DNA from: Prochlorococcus sp. AG-363-K07
Lineage (GTDB): Bacteria > Cyanobacteriota > Cyanobacteriia > PCC-6307 > Cyanobiaceae
Direction: 5' to 3'
Assembly: GCA_003280225.1 (NCBI GenBank)
Contig: QCFO01000003.1
Coordinates: forward strand, 46,103-110,102
Length of the DNA stretch: 64,000 bases
The notes below the pieces were generated by a model, which saw only the letters and a program-made list of their open reading frames with translations, had not been told where the DNA came from and ran no database searches. Of this stretch, positions 16,967 through 25,633 are shown one piece after another (within the stretch, counting starts at the first letter, position 1; each line of letters opens with the position of its first letter). The translations under genes were made by a program, and so were the position numbers.

Positions 16967-19753
16967 GTGAAAGCGAAACAAAAAAGTCATTGGCTATTTT
17001 ATTTAAAACTAAGTAGCTTGATTACACTAACAATCATATTGCTGTCAAGATACCATATTGAGTGGTTATGGTTTAGTCAATTCAACCTCCAGAGTGTATT
17101 GATAAAACAAATACAGATTCAAGTTTTATGTATTCTAATCTCAACTATTGGAGCAGTATTCCTAATATTTTGGCAGGAGAAATGGAGAAAGATAATTTCG
17201 ATAAAGAAATCGATAGTTAGAGCCCAAAGATTCTATTCCGGTTGGATATATACTCTTAGTCTACTGGGTTCTTTAATAGCTACTAATATTGCATTATTAA
17301 TAATTATCCTGATAACTGTTACTTCGCTAGTAGATCCTTATTCAACCTATTCTTGGTGGACTCTTGAGGCAGTTGCACCATACAAGAATGTGACATTAAT
17401 CTTAATCGCATCGATTAATTTAGTCCTATTTTTAAATAGAAGCAAAGGAGCTTACTATACACTAATTACTGGTTGCATAGGATTTATAGTTTCAATTACT
17501 AGATGCTGGGGAATATGGGCTCTAGGTCTTTCAATTCCAAATAGCAACATTCTAGAACCTGTTTATCAATCTGATATTAGTTTTTCGCTTGGCATATATC
17601 CAGCCCTTATATTAATCTGTACTATTTGCCTAGCTATATTGTCGCTAACATTATTTACATCCTTATGGATTTATCTAACTACAAAATCAAACTTATCTGA
17701 CTGGCAGGTTTCTGGATTAGATACGACCAAAAAAAATCATATTAAACCAATATTAATTCTTATAATACTCCTTATAGGCTCTCTTTTCTGGTTATCTAGG
17801 CACGAATTTCTCTGGACCCAGAATGAAATTTTTGCAGGCGCGTCATGGCTGGACATAAACTTCAGTATTCCATTACGAACATTAGGTTCGCTAAGTCTAT
17901 TCATCTTTTGCTTAGGCTTATTAATTTCTGGAACGTTGATCAAGACATTAATTAAAATATCCTCTTATTTGTTATTAGGCCTTGCACTACTTCTGGAGTT
18001 CCTAATAGCACCATTTCTCGATTGGATTATAGTCAAACCTAGAGAACTTGAGCTAGAAAGTAAGTATATTGCTAGAGCTATTAAATCGACAAGGAAAGCC
18101 TTTCAACTTGATTCTATAACCACTAATCTAATAAACCCAAGAAATGAAATAAGTAAATCGGACATTAGATTAGGCGAGAGCACACTCAAGAATGTCAGGT
18201 TATGGGATAGTCAACCATTACTAGATACAAATAGGCAATTACAGCAGCTACGAAAATATTATCGTTTTTCACGAGTAGCTGTCGATAGATATAAGCTTGC
18301 TCCAGATTCTGCAGAGAGACAGCAAGTAATGATAACTGCTAGAGAATTAGATTCAGATGAGTTACCAGAGAGGTCAAGAACTTGGCTTAATCGACATTTT
18401 GTATTTACTCATGGTTATGGATTTACAGTAAGTCCCGTAAATACAAAGGCAAATGATGGTTTACCGGAATATTTTATAAAGGATATCGGCATATCTAGTA
18501 AAATTGAGGGCAACAAAAATTTAGGAATTTCTAAGGAAGATGTTATAGATTCTATTCCAATTGGTCAACCTGCTATTTACTATGGAATGCTTTCATCGAA
18601 GTATGTGGTGGCACCATCCAAAATCAAGGAACTCGACTATCCAGAGGGAGATAAGAATATATTTAATCACTATGATGGATCAGGAGGCATAACTATTTAC
18701 AATCTACTTAATAGACTAAGCGCAGCTTTCTATGTAAAGGACGCAAGACTTTTAAATACTGGTTCTTACTCAGATAAATCTAAGATTTTAATAAGAAGAG
18801 GAGTCACGAAGAGGTTAAAGATGTTGGCTCCCTTCCTTGAATTTATTTCTGATCCATACCTTATCTCTGTTTCAATTCCAGAGAACTCTCAAGGATACGA
18901 CTCCACTCAAAATCAATATTGGATTGTAGAAGGTTACACAAGCTCAACGACATACCCATATGCTGAAAAGATTAACGCAGAAAAACCAATTAGATATATA
19001 AGAAACTCCGTAAAGGCAATAGTGGATGCATATAATGGGTCTATAAACTTATACATAACAGAACCATCTGACCCGATAATACAAGCCTGGAACAGGGTAT
19101 TTCCAGGTCTCTTTCAGAGTCTTAGTGACATGCCGACTTCAATACGGGACCACCTAAGTGTTCCTGTAGAGCTTTTTAATATACAAGTAGATAAGCTTCT
19201 TAGATACCATGTGACTGACCCTAGAACTTTTTACAATGGCGATGATATTTGGCAGGTTCCAATGGAGATCTACGGATCGAAGGAGGTACCAATTCAGCCT
19301 TACCATATAACAGCACAAATTGGAGATAATGAGAGGTCTGAATTTCTACTTTTACAGCCATTAAGTCCATTAGCTAGACCCAACCTTTCCGCTTGGTTAG
19401 CTGCAAGAAATGATGGAAATAACTATGGCGAATTAGTTTTACTTCGCTTTCCGAGCCAAACATCTATTTTTGGACCAGAGCAAATTCAAGCATTAATCAA
19501 TCAAGATCCTCTAATCAGTCAACAATTTAGCCTTTGGGATCGAGCAGGTTCTGAAGTAATTCAAGGCAATTTATTGGTATTACCTATTGGAAATTCTCTT
19601 TTATATGTGGAACCGGTATATCTAAAGGCAAGCACAGGTGGATTACCTACATTAACTCGTATAGTTGTTAGCGACGGCAAGCGCATAGCGATGGCAGAGA
19701 GCTTACGGGAAGGTATAGATCAACTGCTAAAGAAACCCTTTGATAGAGATTAA
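16967..19753 (+). CDS. UPF0182-family multispanning membrane protein
   Basis: The 928-residue protein has seven or so hydrophobic helices in the first ~350 residues (WLFYLKLSSLITLTIILLS at 9-27 and others). A large hydrophilic region follows, with blocks such as NDGLPEYFIKDIG, QPAIYYGMLSSKYVVAPS and YGELVLLRFPSQTSIFGPEQ. This pattern and length match COG1615/UPF0182, widespread in actinobacteria and cyanobacteria and without known function. The start GTG lies 37 bp after ftsH, so the two may be cotranscribed. A strong bidirectional terminator follows immediately. Confidence 0.88.
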   Translation: MKAKQKSHWLFYLKLSSLITLTIILLSRYHIEWLWFSQFNLQSVLIKQIQIQVLCILISTIGAVFLIFWQEKWRKIISIKKSIVRAQRFYSGWIYTLSLLGSLIATNIALLIIILITVTSLVDPYSTYSWWTLEAVAPYKNVTLILIASINLVLFLNRSKGAYYTLITGCIGFIVSITRCWGIWALGLSIPNSNILEPVYQSDISFSLGIYPALILICTICLAILSLTLFTSLWIYLTTKSNLSDWQVSGLDTTKKNHIKPILILIILLIGSLFWLSRHEFLWTQNEIFAGASWLDINFSIPLRTLGSLSLFIFCLGLLISGTLIKTLIKISSYLLLGLALLLEFLIAPFLDWIIVKPRELELESKYIARAIKSTRKAFQLDSITTNLINPRNEISKSDIRLGESTLKNVRLWDSQPLLDTNRQLQQLRKYYRFSRVAVDRYKLAPDSAERQQVMITARELDSDELPERSRTWLNRHFVFTHGYGFTVSPVNTKANDGLPEYFIKDIGISSKIEGNKNLGISKEDVIDSIPIGQPAIYYGMLSSKYVVAPSKIKELDYPEGDKNIFNHYDGSGGITIYNLLNRLSAAFYVKDARLLNTGSYSDKSKILIRRGVTKRLKMLAPFLEFISDPYLISVSIPENSQGYDSTQNQYWIVEGYTSSTTYPYAEKINAEKPIRYIRNSVKAIVDAYNGSINLYITEPSDPIIQAWNRVFPGLFQSLSDMPTSIRDHLSVPVELFNIQVDKLLRYHVTDPRTFYNGDDIWQVPMEIYGSKEVPIQPYHITAQIGDNERSEFLLLQPLSPLARPNLSAWLAARNDGNNYGELVLLRFPSQTSIFGPEQIQALINQDPLISQQFSLWDRAGSEVIQGNLLVLPIGNSLLYVEPVYLKASTGGLPTLTRIVVSDGKRIAMAESLREGIDQLLKKPFDRD

Positions 19754-19784
19754 AAAGCCTGCCTAAAATTTAGGCAGGCTTTTT
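19752..19784. terminator. Strong bidirectional intrinsic terminator
   Basis: AAAAAGCCTGCCTAAA (19752-19767) and its exact reverse complement (19769-19784) form a GC-cored stem flanked by A-run and T-run. It lies right at the stop of the UPF0182 gene and 27 bp before the stop of the convergent peroxiredoxin gene, so it can serve both. Confidence 0.92.
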
Positions 19785-19810
19785 AATCAGGAGGAATAAA
19801 ATATTAGATA

Positions 19811-20413
19811 TTAATCTATTGAACTGAAAAACTCTTTGCTACCAACTGGATCTGGCTTCATAGTTTTTTCTCCTGGTGTCCAGTTCGCTGGGCAAACCTC
19901 ATCTGGATGTGATTGAACGTATTGAAATGCCTGAAGCACTCTTAATGTTTCGTCTACGTTTCGACCTACAGGAAGATTATTAATAGTTGCATGCATGATC
20001 GTACCTTCTGGATCGATGATGAAGAGTCCTCTTAATGCAACTCCTTCAACGTCATCTAGAACGTTATAGGCAGTAGAAATATCCTTTTTGAGGTCAGCAA
20101 CGAGTGGATAATTGATATCTCCTATACCTCCTTGATTTCTTGGTGTCTGAATCCAAGCTAGGTGACTGAATTGACTGTCAACAGAAACGCCAAGGACCTC
20201 AGTATTCTTCGAACTAAACTCAGAATACCTATCGCTAAAAGCTGTTATCTCAGTAGGACAAACAAATGTGAAGTCTAAAGGATAAAAAAATAGGACAACA
20301 TATTTTCCTCTGTAACTTGAGAGGCTTACCTCTTTAAATTCCTGATCAATAACTGCAGTAGCACTGAAATCAGGTGCTTTCTGGCCAACTTTCAGGCATC
20401 CATTAGAAGTCAT
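19811..20413 (-). CDS. Typical 2-Cys peroxiredoxin
   Basis: Reduces hydrogen peroxide and alkyl hydroperoxides with thioredoxin as electron donor. The 200-residue protein has the peroxidatic cysteine in [18 protein letters not shown] and the resolving cysteine in [16 protein letters not shown], as in plastid-type 2-Cys Prx. I start at ATG 20413 ([16 protein letters not shown]). The open frame extends 30 codons further upstream, but that part (MISYRWNSK...) looks noncoding. The C-terminal YF-containing helix of sensitive Prx is replaced by SKEFFSSID. It ends beside the terminator shared with the UPF0182 gene. Confidence 0.94.
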   Translation of the reverse strand: MTSNGCLKVGQKAPDFSATAVIDQEFKEVSLSSYRGKYVVLFFYPLDFTFVCPTEITAFSDRYSEFSSKNTEVLGVSVDSQFSHLAWIQTPRNQGGIGDINYPLVADLKKDISTAYNVLDDVEGVALRGLFIIDPEGTIMHATINNLPVGRNVDETLRVLQAFQYVQSHPDEVCPANWTPGEKTMKPDPVGSKEFFSSID

Positions 20414-20576
20414 GGTTGAAGTAGTAAAATTGTTGTGGTTGATAAATTGGAGGCAGTTCAAGCCTCCTAGCTGGCATTTAGAGTTCCATCGATAACTTAT
20501 CATGGATATCTAAATAAGTGTCAGAAAGTCTTCATCAGCTAATAGAGATTATTTTAAGTTCAGGAGGTTGCCTCTT

Positions 20577-20723
20577 ATGTACTGGGACCAGCAGTTGCTA
20601 AAACGTTTTAATTCTACGAGTCATTTGAGACTCTTAAATCAAGTTAGAACTGAACTAAAAGCTAATCCAATAGTCAGGCAGCACTTCACATTAGCTGGAA
20701 TCAATGAATTGAAGTCTAAATAA
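20577..20723 (+). CDS. Small hypothetical protein of 48 residues
   Basis: An ATG with a good AGGAGG-type site (20561-20566) 10 bp upstream opens a 48-residue frame. It reads MYWDQQLLKRFNSTSHLRLL and continues with NQVRTELKANPIVRQ. The sequence is amphipathic and basic, with no membrane segment. Short proteins with this WDxxLLKRF...SHxRLLNQV pattern occur in marine picocyanobacteria as far as I recall, but no function is known. It stands alone, 163 bp from the divergent peroxiredoxin start. Confidence 0.6.
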   Translation: MYWDQQLLKRFNSTSHLRLLNQVRTELKANPIVRQHFTLAGINELKSK

Positions 20724-20925
20724 AAAGTTTATTAGAAAGAAGCGAATTCTAGATAGGATGAAGTAAATAGACGGGCTGACAAAGTGTATAGATAAATAGA
20801 AACCAAATGGACCTACTAATAGGCTTAAAGTAATGTCAATATAGTAATTACACAAAGGTAAGCTGATAGAATATTTAACTGGAATTATTTAAAATAAGTT
20901 AGTCTTATAGATAAGAAAATATGAG

Positions 20926-20999
20926 TGTCAGTGGAGAGACTTGAACTCTCGACCTCAGCGTTATGAATGCTGTGCTCTAACCAGCTGAGCTACACTGAC
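20926..20999 (-). tRNA. tRNA-Met (CAT), elongator type
   Basis: The reverse strand folds as a complete cloverleaf: acceptor GTCAGTG/CACTGAC, T8-A9, D stem GCTC/GAGC with a GG-containing loop, anticodon loop TTCATAA, five-base variable loop, T arm GAGAG-TTCAAGT-CTCTC and discriminator A. The anticodon stem has one A-C mismatch next to the loop. The G1-C72 pair argues against an initiator tRNA, which has an unpaired 1-72. A lysidine-modified Ile2 tRNA shares the CAT anticodon and cannot be fully excluded. CCA is not encoded. Confidence 0.9.
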
Positions 21000-21170
21000 A
21001 TATATTCATTTTAACAAACGAAGGGGTTGACTGTGTACCTTGCCAGAAAAACGAAAGTTAGATTTTTAAAAAAAGTCATAATGTTGACGATTTTATAATC
21101 AAAGTTGATCATGGAGGATCACTTAGGTAATTAATTGAATAAATTACTATAGTATTTTGAAAATATACAA

Positions 21171-21683
21171 CTACAGTAACTTCAATTGTTGTAGCGCTTG
21201 ATAAGCAACAATGCCCACTGATACAGAGAGGTTTAAACTTCTAACTCCTTCATTTGGAGAAACCATTACACCTCCTGGCATTGGAATTGAAGATGTAGCA
21301 CTACATAAGCTTTTAACCTTCTCTGGGAGCCCTAAATCCTCCCGACCAAACAAAAGAACGTCACCATATAAAAATTTTATTGAAGAAAGTGGCTTATTAG
21401 CAGATTTGCTAAAAGCAACTATGCGATGCGAACTAGAAAGAGAATCTTGGTAACTTGAAAATGAATTAAATATGGAATAATCAACAAAAGGCCAATAATC
21501 TAAGCCAGCCCTTTTGAGATATTTGTCTTCAAGACTGAAACCAAGCGGCTCAATAAGATCCAAGGGTAATTTGAAAGCCGCACATGTGCGAGCTATGTTT
21601 CCTGTGTTTTGTGGAATTTGAGGTTCGAGTAGAGCAATTCGAAATGGGGCATGATTACTTACCACCAGATTAGAGTAGATCAT
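21171..21683 (-). CDS. trmL: tRNA (cytidine/uridine-34-2'-O)-methyltransferase TrmL
   Basis: SPOUT methyltransferase acting on the wobble base of leucine tRNAs. Core motifs are RIALLEPQIPQNTGNIARTC at the N-terminus, LLFGREDLGLPEKV in the middle and SPNEGVRSLNLSVSVGIVAY at the C-terminus, where the knot binds S-adenosylmethionine. I start at ATG 21683, which overlaps the cobU stop (ATGA) and gives 170 residues; the frame extends 20 codons upstream into cobU, which is not credible as coding here. It follows cobU directly. Confidence 0.92.
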   Translation of the reverse strand: MIYSNLVVSNHAPFRIALLEPQIPQNTGNIARTCAAFKLPLDLIEPLGFSLEDKYLKRAGLDYWPFVDYSIFNSFSSYQDSLSSSHRIVAFSKSANKPLSSIKFLYGDVLLFGREDLGLPEKVKSLCSATSSIPMPGGVMVSPNEGVRSLNLSVSVGIVAYQALQQLKLL

Positions 21684-22231
21684 AAAGGAATAGAAACTGA
21701 TATTTCCTTTATGTCGATAGCTCGACCTTGGATCACTAACCAACTCTTACTTGACAGAATCTGAAAGTTCTGGGAGATAACTCCTAGACGATCTGAGAAT
21801 TTAATACCTAATTCCGTGTTTGGTACAAGACTCCAACCTACCTCCTCGATAACAATAATCACAATTCCCAAATGACCTAGCAAAAAGGATGCAAGTTGCT
21901 TAGAAAGATGGTGCCATTCTTCATCATTTAAATCTAAATGGGCAGCAACTACACCGCCGAGTGAGTCAAGGAGAATAGTTGAAGGAGATTGTATATTCTT
22001 AAGATTAGCTAATAGATTGCTAGTTGTTTCTATAAGGTTCCATTCAGGAGGTCGTCTTTGACGGTGGATCCTGATTCGCTCAGAAAGACTTAGATCAGAG
22101 GGGTTGTCTTGAAGTGTCGCGACATATGTGACTTGCGGGTGATTTTCAACCAAATACTCAGCCCAACGGCTTTTCCCAGAACGAGATGGGCCAGTAATTG
22201 TGATTATTTGGTTAAATGGTTGATCTTGCAA
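21680..22231 (-). CDS. cobU: Adenosylcobinamide kinase / phosphate guanylyltransferase
   Basis: Phosphorylates adenosylcobinamide and attaches GMP in the late steps of cobalamin nucleotide-loop assembly. The 183-residue protein carries the P-loop ITGPSRSGKSRWAEYL (about 12-27), the ERIRIHRQRRPPEWNLIE block (about 51-68) with the guanylylated His, and a TILLDSLGGVVAAHL motif (about 83-97), as in CobU/CobP. With cobN and metH in the same window it supports a complete B12 pathway. Marine cyanobacteria are known to make pseudocobalamin, so the lower ligand is likely adenine. It forms a two-gene unit with trmL. Confidence 0.9.
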   Translation of the reverse strand: MQDQPFNQIITITGPSRSGKSRWAEYLVENHPQVTYVATLQDNPSDLSLSERIRIHRQRRPPEWNLIETTSNLLANLKNIQSPSTILLDSLGGVVAAHLDLNDEEWHHLSKQLASFLLGHLGIVIIVIEEVGWSLVPNTELGIKFSDRLGVISQNFQILSSKSWLVIQGRAIDIKEISVSIPL

Positions 22232-22413
22232 CTTTAGAACAATGATTATTCACTGCTAATATAATACCCTTATCGTAAATCTAGAGTTAATACAGTGACT
22301 CGGAAAAGGCTGGTTAATAAATTGTCTACTAAGAGAATAATCATTAAAATATAAGGATAAAGTAAATGGGAAGATATAAGAGATAACCTCTTTCTGCGAA
22401 ACTCAACTCAGTC

Positions 22414-23031
22414 GTGCAACGATCAGCAAAAATCACATTTTCTATAGGTATTCTACTGTTAATAATGACGGTACTAAATACCTATACAAGTGAATTAATA
22501 ACTCCAGAGCTACAAAGGGCTCAAGTCCTTTCTGGTATATCCTCAGTATTTATAATATTAATTTCCTATTTATGGACTGAAACTAAACAAGTACAAATCA
22601 AACGTTCTAAGTTCTCTCAACCTGAAGGTTTCATCCTAAATCCAAAACTAGACGGGAAAAATAGAGAAGAATTAGCATGGGCCAGTCATCTCTTTCTAAC
22701 AACTACACCTTCTATTTCGGTATGTATTTACTGGGATAATGAGGTGCTTCTTAAAAGGGGGATATTAGGAACTGAAGCCTTCGAGCCTGGAATGATTTGC
22801 AAAGAGGTAGCCATCAAAAAGCAAACGTTTTATATGCCTAAGGCATCATTATATCCAGGGGCGATAGAGTTTGAGTCTATTGCAAAAGATTTACCCTCTA
22901 TTATAGTCGTACCACTATCTAATAAAGGCTTTTTAATTGTTGGAGGAAGTTCTGAACGATGTTTCAATAAATTCCAAGAAAAAATGTTCAGTTCTTGGGG
23001 AGAAAGAATTAGTTACATATTGGATTGCTAG
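22414..23031 (+). CDS. CCB2/CCB4-like cytochrome b6 heme assembly factor
   Basis: The 205-residue protein has two N-terminal membrane helices (about 6-24 and 38-54) and a soluble domain with a WASHLFLTTTPSISVCIYWD block (about 89-108) and LPSIIVVPLSNKGFLIVGGS (about 166-185). This matches the 'cofactor assembly of complex C subunit B' family, which in algae attaches heme c-i to cytochrome b6. It acts at the thylakoid membrane. The start is GTG 22414; a promoter for it probably lies in the 182-bp divergent gap with cobU. It converges on lptC with a 4-bp overlap. Confidence 0.78.
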   Translation: MQRSAKITFSIGILLLIMTVLNTYTSELITPELQRAQVLSGISSVFIILISYLWTETKQVQIKRSKFSQPEGFILNPKLDGKNREELAWASHLFLTTTPSISVCIYWDNEVLLKRGILGTEAFEPGMICKEVAIKKQTFYMPKASLYPGAIEFESIAKDLPSIIVVPLSNKGFLIVGGSSERCFNKFQEKMFSSWGERISYILDC

Positions 23032-23975
23032 CGAAACTTATCAAGAGATTGGTCAAGCCCCTCTATCTCTAGAAGAGTTTCAACTTGATTAATATCTGAG
23101 ACAAAATTTATATACTGACTAGGAACTAAAGGAGTAGTAATGTCTAAGAAGTTAACTTGAGTTGAGGTCGAAGTGTAAGATTTTTGTTGATATTCTGAGG
23201 CCCCTAGGATACAAATATCTGCCTTAGTTCTTACTAATTTTTTTTGCTCAAAGTTACAATCCTTTAGTTTTATATAATTCTGTATAGAGTTACCTTCTAA
23301 TGACTTTGCTTCAAATCGATATGTACCTGACTTATTGTTTGATGTATTGAATCCGGTTACATTGGAGTTAGAAGCCAAATCACCTGTGCTGATGTTCCAT
23401 TTTATGTCTTCACTCCTGAAGAACATGCCGTTGTCTGAATTGACATTAGGTTGGAATTTGTAAGATGTGGATCCCTTGAAAGATACTTCTTTGGACTTAG
23501 GATTAAAATACAATAACTGTCCATCAATTACTAGTTTGTCGGTAGATACTTTAGGGTTTTGATCGATCTGCAATTCTGACTCCTTAGGGTTCCATTTGAG
23601 AGAATCACCCGTAATCGTAAGTTTTGGTCCAAGAATCTGTCTAATAGTTACATCTCCTATAAGAGAAATATTTTCGAAGTTGTTAAATGAGCTTAATTCC
23701 TGAGAAGTTATATTGTATTCTACTAATGAACCTTTATAAAGAACAATCTTAGGTGTACTAGCTGAAACTAAACTAGAATTTGTATCGAATCTAGCCTTAG
23801 GACTTGATAAATTCCACGACTTTAGTCCAGTAGAATCATTTTGAGTAAAGTTTAAATTACTAAATGAAAGATCATAGTCATTATCTTCCTTTATAGTATT
23901 GGTAGAGCATGAACTAACCAATAACAGTATTCCTATTGAAAGAAATTTAGAATTAGATAGTGGAAGAATGGCCAT
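23028..23975 (-). CDS. lptC: LptC-like lipoprotein of the lipopolysaccharide export system
   Basis: The 315-residue protein has a lipoprotein signal ending in LLLVSSCSTN, so it should be anchored in the inner membrane facing the periplasm. Repeated beta-strand units (WNLSSPKARFD, GDVTIRQILGPKLTITGDSLKW, WNPKESELQID) fit the LptA/LptC jelly-roll fold of LPS bridge proteins. It is longer than E. coli LptC (191 residues), as common in cyanobacteria, and may hold two repeat domains. The start ATG overlaps the metG stop by one base (TAATG), so the two are co-translated. Confidence 0.8.
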   Translation of the reverse strand: MAILPLSNSKFLSIGILLLVSSCSTNTIKEDNDYDLSFSNLNFTQNDSTGLKSWNLSSPKARFDTNSSLVSASTPKIVLYKGSLVEYNITSQELSSFNNFENISLIGDVTIRQILGPKLTITGDSLKWNPKESELQIDQNPKVSTDKLVIDGQLLYFNPKSKEVSFKGSTSYKFQPNVNSDNGMFFRSEDIKWNISTGDLASNSNVTGFNTSNNKSGTYRFEAKSLEGNSIQNYIKLKDCNFEQKKLVRTKADICILGASEYQQKSYTSTSTQVNFLDITTPLVPSQYINFVSDINQVETLLEIEGLDQSLDKFR

Positions 23976-25516
23976 TAGATTTCTTCATTAAGCTCTAGAC
24001 GAGGCATTACTGGTACTGGATTCGGAAGGCTAACTCCTGGCTTGAGAGAACCCCATTCTAATTGCGCTGACCAGCTATCACTAGAGGGAGTAAATGCGAG
24101 TTGCTTTAGAATACGTTCGCTAAGATCTGGCAATAATGGATTTAATAATACACCAATTAAACGAGTAGTTTCTAAAACATTGTAAATGATATGTGGAACA
24201 TAGTTCGTATAATTAGGATCCTTGATTTTTTTCCATGGTGCCTCATCATTGAGATAGATATTTGCATTAATTGCTAAGTCTAATATAGCTTGTGCTGCGC
24301 CCTGAAAATTAAGGTCTTTAAAATTAGTTTTGAAAGATTGAATGGTCTGGGATGAGGATTTCTTTAAGGAATTATCAGGATTTGGAGTTGTAATCAAAGG
24401 AATTGAATTATCAAACCATTTTCGAGACATTGATGTTGTCCTATTCAAGAGGTTGCCAATAGTATTGGATAAATCGTTGTTGGTTAGATCAATGAATCGC
24501 TTCTGTTGAAAATCACCGTCCTGACCAAACTTTACATCTTTGAGCAAGTACCATCTGATTGAATCTGAGCCATATAAAGAAAGCAGTCTTTCTGGATCCA
24601 ACACATTTCCAAGTGTTTTCCCCATTTTAAGGCCTTCTCTTGTCAAGAAACCATGGCTAAATAAACTATTAGGTAAAGATAGGCCTGCAGATAGAAGCAT
24701 TGCTGGCCAATAGACTGCATGAAATCGAAGAATATCCTTACCTATAACGTGGACTGATGCAGGCCAACCAGAAAAAATAAGACGATCTAAACTGATATCT
24801 CCTTTTGTATCTAATAGCGCAGAAAGGTATCCAACTAAAGCATCGAACCAAACATAAAATGTGTGTCCCTCATAACCTGGAACAGGAATTCCCCAGTCAA
24901 CATTAACTCTTGATATCGAGAAATCCTTAAGTCCACTCGCCACAAAATTACAAATTTCTTTCTTACGGGAGGGCGGAGAAATAAAATTACTTGAATTTAC
25001 CAATTCTTCTATTTCATTTTGGTATTTTGATAGCCGGAAAAAAAGATTTTCCTCATCTCTCCATTCAAGTGACTTCTGATGTATGTCACAAGTGGGCAAT
25101 AATTCGTTAGTGCCTGTATCTTTATATTCTTCACAACCAACACAGTACCAACCTTGTTGCTTGCCTATATAAATATCACCAGATTCCTGAACCTTCGAAA
25201 AAAATTGATTTACAACATTCTGATGATGCTGATCTGTAGTCCTAACAAACCGGTCATGAGATATGTTCCAGCTTTTCCATAGATCAATATACGACTGTGA
25301 GATTTCGTCACAGTGAGATTGGGGTGTTTTGTTCGTTTTTTCAGCAGTTTGTTGTATTTTCTGACCATGCTCATCAACTCCAGTAATTAAAATAACATTT
25401 TCTCCCATCAACCGATAAAAACGAGCTAACGCATCGCAAGCGATTGTAGTGTAAGTACTTCCAAGATGGGCTCGGTCATTTACGTAATAAAGGGGTGTTG
25501 TAATAACAAAGCTCAT
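23975..25516 (-). CDS. metG: Methionyl-tRNA synthetase
   Basis: Class I synthetase. From ATG 25516 the protein is 513 residues: VITTPLYYVNDRAHLGSTYT with the HLGS form of the HIGH motif, a Cys-containing zinc knuckle (WYCVGCEEYKDTG and TCDIHQKSL), and LKMGKTLGNVLDP, where KMGKT stands at the KMSKS position. No C-terminal EMAP-like domain is present. The frame is open 31 codons further upstream, but MSFVITTPLYY is the natural start. The KMSKS loop variant KMGKT is seen in some bacterial MetG but is worth noting. lptC follows with overlap. Confidence 0.94.
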   Translation of the reverse strand: MSFVITTPLYYVNDRAHLGSTYTTIACDALARFYRLMGENVILITGVDEHGQKIQQTAEKTNKTPQSHCDEISQSYIDLWKSWNISHDRFVRTTDQHHQNVVNQFFSKVQESGDIYIGKQQGWYCVGCEEYKDTGTNELLPTCDIHQKSLEWRDEENLFFRLSKYQNEIEELVNSSNFISPPSRKKEICNFVASGLKDFSISRVNVDWGIPVPGYEGHTFYVWFDALVGYLSALLDTKGDISLDRLIFSGWPASVHVIGKDILRFHAVYWPAMLLSAGLSLPNSLFSHGFLTREGLKMGKTLGNVLDPERLLSLYGSDSIRWYLLKDVKFGQDGDFQQKRFIDLTNNDLSNTIGNLLNRTTSMSRKWFDNSIPLITTPNPDNSLKKSSSQTIQSFKTNFKDLNFQGAAQAILDLAINANIYLNDEAPWKKIKDPNYTNYVPHIIYNVLETTRLIGVLLNPLLPDLSERILKQLAFTPSSDSWSAQLEWGSLKPGVSLPNPVPVMPRLELNEEI

Positions 25517-25633
25517 TAGGATATACCTAAATGTATTTTTACTATAATTCAATACCATTTTAACTGTGAAACTAGATAATTTGCAACCAATCCTGGTATT
25601 GAACCTCAATAAATTAGACAGTGAAAAGTATGT

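Noticed and set aside
20926..20999. Initiator tRNA-Met
   Set aside because: The first base pair is G-C, while bacterial initiators have an unpaired position 1-72, so elongator Met is favoured.
23975..25516. KMGKT in metG as a sign of an inactive synthetase
   Set aside because: The other motifs are intact and the variant occurs in active enzymes; it is a mild difference only.
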